Shown: piece by piece, positions 1 through 4,976 of the stretch
Layout: every line of letters begins with the position of its first letter
Position numbering within the stretch: position 1 is the stretch's first letter
Assembly (NCBI GenBank): GCA_030450655.1
Contig: JAKDIE010000086.1
Span: 1-6,431, forward strand
Length of the DNA: 6,431 bases
From: Ruaniaceae bacterium
GTDB lineage: Bacteria; Actinomycetota; Actinomycetes; Actinomycetales; Actinomycetaceae
Direction: 5' to 3'
Position numbers and translations under genes: made by a program
The notes under the pieces: model-generated
What the model was told of the DNA's origin: nothing
Database searches by the model: none
Seen by the model: only the letters and a program-made list of their open reading frames with translations

Positions 1-1332
1 AAGCCGCCCATCGCCAAGCCCGGCGCGGGCACGCCGCGGCCTGCACGGGTCCCGGCGCCGGCGCGCCCCGCCGAAACGCCGCTGGATCCGCGGGACGCTG
101 CCGAGGCAGCCAAGTGGGGCCGCGTCGAAGATGACGGCACAGTGTGGGTGCGTGAGTCGGCTGGCGAACGCAAGGTTGGCCAGTTCCCGGATGTGGCCTC
201 GGATGAGGCGCTCGCGTTCTACGTGCGCCGTTATCTCGATCTCGTAGCGCAGGTCAAGCTCTTCGAGGCGCGGATCGGCCATATCGCCCCTAAGGAGATC
301 GATCAGACTCTCGCCGCATTGACGGCCGAAGCCGAGAGCCCAGCGGCCGTTGGAGACCTGGACGGTCTGCGGCACCGCCTGGCACTCGCCGAAGAGCGTG
401 CCGTCGAGCGCCGCGCCGAGGTTCAGGCCGAGCGCGAAAGCGCCAAGGCCGAGGCACTCGCTGAGCGCGAGAAGCTCGTCGTGGCCGCCGAGGCACTCGC
501 CGGGCAGGACATCGCGCGCACGCAGTGGAAGCAATCCTCGGAGCAACTCCGAGTTCTTCTCGACCAATGGAAGGGCGCGCAGCGCTCCGGGCCGCGAGTC
601 GATAAGGCCGCCGAAGACGAACTGTGGAAGCGCTTTTCGAAGGCGCGCACGGTCTTCGACCGCAACCGCCGCCAGTTCTTCTCCGAACGTGATGCCGATT
701 CGGATTCTGCAAAGAAGGCTAAAGAGGCGCTCATCGCGCGCGCGCTGGCGCTGTCCACGTCCAAGGATTGGGGACCCACCGCGGGCGAATACCGCGCGCT
801 GATGGACGAGTGGAAGGCAGCCGGCCGCGCGCGTCGCAAGGACGACGACGAACTGTGGGAACGCTTCCGCGCCGCGCAGCAGGCATTCTTCGACGCCCGC
901 GAGGCGGAGAACCGGGTGATCGATGAGGAGTACGGCCAGAACCTCGAGGTGAAGCTCGTGATCCTTACGGAGGCAGAGGCGTTGCTTCCCGTCACCAATG
1001 TGAAGGCGGCACGCGCCGCGTTGCGCACCTTGCAGGATCGTTGGGACGAGGCGGGCAGGGTTCCCCGCGCGGACATGAAGACGGTGGAGGCACGCATGCG
1101 CGCCGTCGAGCAGGCCGTTCGGGATAGGGAAGACGCCGAGTGGCGCCGCTCCAACCCCGAGACGCAGGCGCGGGTGGCCGGAGCCACCTCGCAGCTTGAG
1201 GCATCGATTGCGGAGCTCGAGAACGATCTTGCGGCCGCCACGAGCGCAAAGAACGCCCGAAAGGTCAAGGAAATCACCGAGGCCCTCACGGCGCGCCGCG
1301 CCTGGCTGAAGCAGATCCAGCAACTCGATTAG
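1..1332 (+). CDS. DUF349 domain-containing protein (5' end outside window)
   Basis: The reading frame is open from the first base of the window to the TAG at 1330-1332, giving 443 visible residues; the true start lies to the left. The first ~40 residues are a Pro/Ala/Lys-rich, probably disordered tail. Next comes a small module containing WGRVEDDGTVWVRE and FYVRRYLDL, typical of actinobacterial members. The rest is charged, helical, coiled-coil sequence. I see three copies of the DUF349 repeat, each with a W-x(2-3)-G core followed by a helix rich in F, R and A: about 523-684 (LLDQWKGAQRSGP, LWKRF), 769-897 (LMDEWKAAGRARR, LWERF) and 1006-1125 (LQDRWDEAGRVPR). The biochemical role of DUF349 proteins is not established. 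Actinobacterial homologues usually sit near rel and hisS, so this gene probably marks the conserved chromosomal side of the locus (family knowledge, not visible here). A GTG at 142 is in frame but is an unlikely start, because family-like sequence continues upstream of it. Confidence 0.9.
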   Translation, partial: KPPIAKPGAGTPRPARVPAPARPAETPLDPRDAAEAAKWGRVEDDGTVWVRESAGERKVGQFPDVASDEALAFYVRRYLDLVAQVKLFEARIGHIAPKEIDQTLAALTAEAESPAAVGDLDGLRHRLALAEERAVERRAEVQAERESAKAEALAEREKLVVAAEALAGQDIARTQWKQSSEQLRVLLDQWKGAQRSGPRVDKAAEDELWKRFSKARTVFDRNRRQFFSERDADSDSAKKAKEALIARALALSTSKDWGPTAGEYRALMDEWKAAGRARRKDDDELWERFRAAQQAFFDAREAENRVIDEEYGQNLEVKLVILTEAEALLPVTNVKAARAALRTLQDRWDEAGRVPRADMKTVEARMRAVEQAVRDREDAEWRRSNPETQARVAGATSQLEASIAELENDLAAATSAKNARKVKEITEALTARRAWLKQIQQLD

Positions 1333-1368
1333 GGCCCGCTCCCTCGGCACCCAACGCAACTCCTGACT

Positions 1369-1390
1369 AAGTGGGACAGATGACCCACTT
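1369..1390. promoter_or_regulatory. Imperfect palindrome, candidate TetR operator
   Basis: Half-sites AAGTGGG (1369-1375) and CCCACTT (1384-1390) are perfect inverted repeats of 7 bp. Two further pairs match inside the spacer (1377/1382 and 1378/1381), so 9 of 11 positions pair across a 22-bp site. This size and symmetry suit a dimeric TetR-family repressor, and the site lies 62 bp before the TetR start, overlapping the candidate promoter. The autorepression role is inferred. A second, shorter inverted repeat (ACCCA, loop CTTT, TGGGT; 1383-1396) overlaps its right half. Confidence 0.5.
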
Positions 1391-1401
1391 TTGGGTAGTC
1401 T
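1373..1401 (+). promoter_or_regulatory. Candidate sigma-70-type promoter of the operon
   Basis: GGGACA (1373-1378) matches TTGACA at 4 of 6 positions. It is separated by 17 bp from TAGTCT (1396-1401), which fits the relaxed actinobacterial TANNNT -10 element. Transcription would start near 1408, leaving a leader of about 44 nt. It is the best-spaced pair I find in the intergenic region, and the palindrome covers its -35 element and spacer. Short consensus matches of this kind are weak evidence on their own. Confidence 0.35.
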
Positions 1402-1441
1402 AGGTCCACCGCGCACACGCTCGGACCATCTGCCCTCGTCG

Positions 1442-1447
1442 AGGAGG
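1442..1447 (+). promoter_or_regulatory. Ribosome binding site of the TetR-GH5 gene
   Basis: A perfect AGGAGG within GAGGAGGAGAC lies 4 nt before ATG 1452. The spacing is slightly short. The next in-frame ATG (1461) would be 13 nt away, so 1452 is preferred. Confidence 0.75.
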
Positions 1448-1451
1448 AGAC

Positions 1452-2060
1452 ATGACCCGTATGCCCGTTGAGCAACGGCGTCACGAACTGATCGAGGCCG
1501 CTTCGCGGATTGTCGCCGCAAAGGGCCTCAGCCACGCCACCACGCGCGCCATCGTGGCCGAGGCGAAGATGTCACTTGCCAGCTTCCACTACGTCTTTGA
1601 ATCGCGAGACGAACTCATTGAGAAACTCATCACCGTGGTGCTCACGAGCGAAGAGAAGGCAGTCATGCCGAGTGAGGTGGAAGGAAAGTCACTGACAGAC
1701 CTTCTCACCGAGGGCCTGCTTGGCTACCTGAATCTACTTCGAGCGGACCCAACTCATGAGCAGGCAATGCTCGAGTTGACGCAGCATGCGCTGCGAAACA
1801 ACCCCTCTGTGGCGCGCCAGCAGTATGAGCAGTACACGCAGTTCGCACATTCTATTCTTCGCATCGCGGCGGAGCAGACAGGAAGCAGATGGACGGTTCC
1901 ATTACCCGCCGTCGCCACGTTGCTCATTGCATTGACCGATGGCCTGACCCTGAGTTGGCTAGTGGACCGCGACGACGCCCGCGCCGAGAATGCGGTGATT
2001 GCTGCCGGGCAAGCACTGGCGAGCCTCGCCGAACTCGCCGAACCCATGGTTTTTGACAGC
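1452..2060 (+). other. TetR-family regulator portion
   Basis: This part alone has the normal length of a TetR-family protein (~200 residues), with the DNA-binding domain first and the all-helical effector domain after it. The block ERR-x-ELIEAASRIVAAKGL, then ATTRAIVAEAKMSLASFHYVF and SRDELIEKLI, is the standard TetR N-terminus. By hand count its middle stretch 1561-1860 is 54% G+C, against about 63-68% for five lines counted in the GH5 part, which would fit separate origins for the halves. The effector cannot be predicted from sequence. Confidence 0.85.
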
Positions 2061-3506
2061 CTGAGCAAAGGGGCCACGATGAAGGTACGAACGGACGGCG
2101 CGTTACTGCGAGACGAAGATGGGCGCCACCGGGTGTTCCACGGCATCAACCTCGTGGCGAAGGGCACCAGCCGCGCCGAAGGCACCTTCGTTGACCGAGG
2201 CTTCAAGGGGTCCTGGACGCCGGGCGATATTGCCGATCTTGCCGGGCGCGGGTTCACGCTCGTGCGCCTCGGCATCATCTGGGCGGCCATCGAGCCAGAG
2301 CCTGGCCAGTATGACGAGTCCTACCTCGACTGGGTGAGCGAGCAACTCGACCTCATCGGCGAGGCAGGTATGTGTGCGGTCCTCGACGCGCACCAGGATC
2401 TCTACTCGCAGAGCTACTCCGACGGCGCACCGGCGTGGGCAACGCTCACCACCGCAGAGTATGAGCCCGCCGAACTCTGGAGCGATGCCTATCTCGCCAG
2501 CCCAGCGGTACACGAGGCGCTCGACAACTTCTGGGGCAATGCCCCTGGACCGGATGGCGTGGGGCTCCAGGATCGGTTCGCGGCGATGTGGTCCCATGTG
2601 GCGAAGCGATTCCGTGCACACCCCGCCGTGATCGGATACGACCTGCTGAACGAGCCCACGCCCGGTAGCGCGGCGCCCGAGATCTTCGCGAACCTCATCG
2701 GCGCGTTCGCCCAGGTCACGGGGCAAGACCCCGAACGGCTGTTTGCGGACTTTTCCACGCCCGAAGCGAAGTTCGCCCAGCTTGCGCGCCTGGACGATGA
2801 GGCGGTCCACCGCCAGATCGGAGACGCGATTCACCCTCTCGTCGCGGAGTTTGAGTCCGAGTTCGTGGCGCCATTCATGGCGCGAGTGCGTGAGGCCGTG
2901 CGCATGCAGGACACGCACAGCCTCATCCTGCGGGAACACGACTACTTCGCAAATCTCGGGATTCCCTCGGGGCAACCACCACTCGCCGATGGGAACTGGG
3001 TGTACTCCCCTCACGGCTACGATCTGACGGTCGATACCCCGGCGATCGCGATGTCGAGTAACACACGGGCAGGGACGATCTTCGCCAGGGCGGGAGAGAC
3101 GGCCGAGCGCCTCGCGGTCCCCGTCATCGTTGGCGAGTGGGGTGCGCTCAACCTTGGCGCCGGGATCGCCGATCATGGCCGCTTCCTGCAGGACCTGTTC
3201 GATTCTTTCCGCTGGTCCTGGACCTATTGGGTCTGGGAGGAAGGATTCGCCGAGTCCGAGGCGGCCGCTACGCTCACCCGGGCACGCCCGATCGCATTCG
3301 CGGGAGAAGGCGTGGCGTGGGGCGTGGATGGTGCCACCTTCCGCGCCCGGTGGCGCGGTGCCCCCACCACGGCACCTTCGGTGTTCTATGCCCCCACGGG
3401 TGACGTCACGCTCCTCAGGAACGGGGAGCAGGCTCCCGCACTCAGGGATGGCGCATGGATCACCGTTCCTCCCGGCGAGGGCGACTACGAGTTGACGGTC
3501 GGCTAA
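1452..3506 (+). CDS. TetR repressor fused to GH5 endoglycoceramidase-like hydrolase
   Basis: One uninterrupted frame of 684 codons contains two complete proteins. Residues 1 to ~200 are a TetR-family regulator: the N-terminal helix-turn-helix spans ~12-60 with recognition segment MSLASFHYVF (40-49), and the C-terminal helical ligand-binding/dimerisation domain is of the BetI-like type (~80-197). A linker of about 12-15 residues follows. Residues ~210-684 are a GH5 (clan GH-A) enzyme most like endoglycoceramidases: HGINLV (230-235), VRLGIIWA (271-278), DAHQDLYS (312-319), acid/base Glu401 in LLNEP, YSPHGYD (518-524), nucleophile Glu562 in VGEWG, WTYWVWEE (590-597), and a C-terminal beta-sandwich tail from ~607. 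Both catalytic Glu are present and neither half is truncated. There is no signal peptide, so the enzyme should be cytosolic, whereas the well-studied bacterial endoglycoceramidases are secreted. The true substrate is unknown; other beta-glycosides with hydrophobic aglycones are possible. Likely role: repressor of its own operon and hydrolase of the glycoside imported by the next gene. The junction may be indel-derived (see the sites at 2050 and 2067). Confidence 0.85.
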   Translation: MTRMPVEQRRHELIEAASRIVAAKGLSHATTRAIVAEAKMSLASFHYVFESRDELIEKLITVVLTSEEKAVMPSEVEGKSLTDLLTEGLLGYLNLLRADPTHEQAMLELTQHALRNNPSVARQQYEQYTQFAHSILRIAAEQTGSRWTVPLPAVATLLIALTDGLTLSWLVDRDDARAENAVIAAGQALASLAELAEPMVFDSLSKGATMKVRTDGALLRDEDGRHRVFHGINLVAKGTSRAEGTFVDRGFKGSWTPGDIADLAGRGFTLVRLGIIWAAIEPEPGQYDESYLDWVSEQLDLIGEAGMCAVLDAHQDLYSQSYSDGAPAWATLTTAEYEPAELWSDAYLASPAVHEALDNFWGNAPGPDGVGLQDRFAAMWSHVAKRFRAHPAVIGYDLLNEPTPGSAAPEIFANLIGAFAQVTGQDPERLFADFSTPEAKFAQLARLDDEAVHRQIGDAIHPLVAEFESEFVAPFMARVREAVRMQDTHSLILREHDYFANLGIPSGQPPLADGNWVYSPHGYDLTVDTPAIAMSSNTRAGTIFARAGETAERLAVPVIVGEWGALNLGAGIADHGRFLQDLFDSFRWSWTYWVWEEGFAESEAAATLTRARPIAFAGEGVAWGVDGATFRARWRGAPTTAPSVFYAPTGDVTLLRNGEQAPALRDGAWITVPPGEGDYELTVG
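2050..2064 (+). other. Fusion junction: T5 tract with out-of-frame stops on both shifts
   Basis: Codons 199-203 read ATG GTT TTT GAC AGC across a run of five T (2050-2054). Removing one T gives M-V-L-T-A followed by TGA at 2062-2064. Adding one T gives TGA at 2054-2056. Either single-base change ends the TetR part at about 201-204 residues, just before the GH5 start at 2079. This is directly readable; whether it reflects a real mutation, a sequencing error or slippage is not. Confidence 0.6.
2067..2073 (+). promoter_or_regulatory. Internal ribosome binding site before in-frame ATG 2079
   Basis: AAAGGGG lies 5 nt before ATG 2079 (Met210), the first codon of recognisable GH5 sequence. It is unusual inside a coding region and exactly placed to start a stand-alone hydrolase of 475 residues. 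It could be a relic of a separate gene or an active second start. Confidence 0.5.
2079..3506 (+). other. GH5 hydrolase portion / possible independent product
   Basis: From Met210 to the TAA at 3504-3506 this segment encodes 475 residues, close to a full endoglycoceramidase minus its signal peptide. The acid/base Glu codon is at 2652-2654 and the nucleophile Glu codon at 3135-3137. The segment starts MKVRTDGALLRDEDGRHRVF, which leads straight into the first barrel strand with no hydrophobic leader. A separately started product would therefore also be cytosolic. Hand-counted G+C for sampled lines is about 63-68%. Confidence 0.7.
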
Positions 3507-3508
3507 CG

Positions 3509-4963
3509 GTGGCGCTCACCCGGCGGCGCAAGGCACTCCTTGCCACCCCGCTGCCCGCGACCTGGATGTCGAACGTGATCATCCACAACGTGTACGTGAA
3601 GTTCTACACGGACGTGATCGGGCTCGATCCCGTGTACGTGGGATGGGTCTACCTGGCCTTCAATATCTGGAACCTCGTCAATGATCCGATCTTTGGCGTG
3701 ATGCTGGACAAGATGCATTACCGCCCAGGGAAGGGCAAGTTCCTGCTGGTGATGCGCAGGACAGTTCCATTCATGCTCCTCGGGCTCATTCTGATGGCGT
3801 GGACAGATCCTTCCTGGCCGCAAGGCGTGATCTTCGCAGTCTTCCTGATCGAACTCTTCCTGTTCGATGTGGCGTCCACCTTCTACGTCATCTCGGCCAC
3901 GAGTTACTTCTATCTGGCGGCGCCATCGCGCGAAGAGCGCATCGACGTGGACGTCTACAAGTCCTGGATCGGAAACGTCACGTCCGCGGTTGCGACAGTC
4001 GTGGCCACCCAACTCCTGGTGGGTGACGCGATCACCGAACACACCACGATCGCCACGATGCTCATGGGTGTGGTGCTCGTCAACGCCCTCCTCTACATGA
4101 TCCCCATACTCCTCTTGAAGGATCCTCCCGAGCTTTACGAGCACGGTGACGCGGGGAACCAGCAGGTGACCTGGGAACAGCTGAAGGTGGACGCCCGCTC
4201 GATCCTGCGGATGCGCGCATTTTGGTCCTGGTTCGCGTTCAGCGCCACGGGACTCGCGCCGCTGGGAATGTACTTCACGGCCTTCCTCTTCCTGATGGAT
4301 CACGTGATCCACAGCACGGGCACCCAAGCGACGATCACCGACGTCGGATCCATGGTGGTGGTGCTACTACTACTTCCGCTCTACGCGCGCCTAATTAAGC
4401 GCATCGGGAGCCGCACCAGCATCTTCGTGGGGATGGTCCCGTACATCCTCGGCCTAAGTGCGCTCTTCCTCGCGAGTGAATGGTGGCACGTCCTGCTGTG
4501 CTACATGGTGCTCATGAGCGGGCGCTACATCATTGTCACCGCCAGCACTCCGCTGGAGGCATCGCTCATCGATGAGAACGAGCGGGACACGGGCACGCGC
4601 AAGACCGGTACCTTCGCCGCGTTGCGCGCTCTCATGTCGGCACCCCTCATCGGCATCCAGACATCCCTGTTCATGTGGGTCATCGCCGCGTTCGGCTACG
4701 ATCAGCGCGCCGAGGTGCAGACCGCCACCGCAGAGTTCGGCATTCGCTTCGCCACGGCCGGCATCCCGATCCTGTTCATGCTCGTGGGCGCGATCGCCTT
4801 GGCGTTCCTGCCATATACCAAGTCCGTCGAGGCCGAACTCAGCAAGTTCTCGCTGAGCCAGCGCGCCCGGACAAACGGAGCCTCCCCCTCCCTCGCGGAA
4901 GAGATCGCTCCACTGTTGGAGGATGGCCTGTCAGCGAACCCATCCGAGGAAAGCTCCCCGTAG
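3509..4963 (+). CDS. GPH/MelB-type MFS glycoside:cation symporter
   Basis: This encodes 484 residues with about 12 hydrophobic membrane segments, roughly at residues 11-38, 42-66, 84-98, 106-136, 153-172, 180-203, 237-263, 274-296, 303-322, 325-346, 369-397 and 417-436. The TM2-loop motif NDPIFGVMLDKMHYRPGKGKF (residues 58-78) and the TM4-5 region (FDVASTFYV, then SREERIDVDVYKSW) are typical of the glycoside-pentoside-hexuronide family, whose members import sugars or glycosides with Na+, H+ or Li+. GTG 3509 is chosen as start, 2 nt after the preceding stop. It gives the usual short MALTRRRKALL N-terminus, and the 18 extra codons from ATG 3455 have only about 50% GC at third positions. However, ATG 3455 has a better ribosome site (AGGGA, 6 nt upstream) and cannot be excluded. 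Close packing implies translational coupling to the hydrolase. The C-terminal ~45 residues form a hydrophilic, acidic tail. The substrate is not predictable but is presumably what GH5 cleaves. Confidence 0.87.
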   Translation: MALTRRRKALLATPLPATWMSNVIIHNVYVKFYTDVIGLDPVYVGWVYLAFNIWNLVNDPIFGVMLDKMHYRPGKGKFLLVMRRTVPFMLLGLILMAWTDPSWPQGVIFAVFLIELFLFDVASTFYVISATSYFYLAAPSREERIDVDVYKSWIGNVTSAVATVVATQLLVGDAITEHTTIATMLMGVVLVNALLYMIPILLLKDPPELYEHGDAGNQQVTWEQLKVDARSILRMRAFWSWFAFSATGLAPLGMYFTAFLFLMDHVIHSTGTQATITDVGSMVVVLLLLPLYARLIKRIGSRTSIFVGMVPYILGLSALFLASEWWHVLLCYMVLMSGRYIIVTASTPLEASLIDENERDTGTRKTGTFAALRALMSAPLIGIQTSLFMWVIAAFGYDQRAEVQTATAEFGIRFATAGIPILFMLVGAIALAFLPYTKSVEAELSKFSLSQRARTNGASPSLAEEIAPLLEDGLSANPSEESSP

Positions 4964-4965
4964 CC

Positions 4966-4971
4966 AGAGGA
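4966..4971 (+). promoter_or_regulatory. Ribosome binding site deciding the FMO start
   Basis: AGAGGA lies 5 nt before GTG 4977, immediately after the symporter stop (4961-4963). The later in-frame ATGs at 5055 and 5118 have no comparable site, so this element favours the long form. Confidence 0.6.
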
Positions 4972-4976
4972 ACACC

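Noticed and set aside
142..1332. GTG 142 as the true start of the DUF349 gene
   Set aside because: The frame is open to the left edge, and the sequence just before 142 (AAKWGRVEDDGT) belongs to the conserved family module. There is no ribosome site before 142.
1369..1392. Palindrome as a rho-independent terminator for the DUF349 gene
   Set aside because: The stem is only 7 bp with an 8-nt loop, and the T-run after it has just two T outside the stem before GGG. A repressor site over the promoter explains it better, though some termination cannot be excluded.
2048..2056. Programmed -1 ribosomal frameshift site at GGTTTTTGA
   Set aside because: It does not fit a canonical X-XXY-YYZ heptamer in the zero frame (the GTT tRNA would re-pair with GGT), and I see no obvious strong downstream stem. 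T5 is also short for transcriptional slippage. Reported only as an indel-prone junction.
2103..3176. Long reverse-strand ORF (357 codons) opposite the GH5 part
   Set aside because: It lies antisense to a clearly coding GH5 domain, shows no recognisable domain, and long antisense frames are common in GC-rich coding DNA. The same applies to reverse frames at 423-1289, 3503-4327 and 4839-5654.
3455..3508. ATG 3455 as the symporter start
   Set aside because: It has a fair ribosome site but would overlap the hydrolase by 52 nt and add an Arg-rich segment with about 50% GC3, typical of a shadow frame. Kept only as an alternative.
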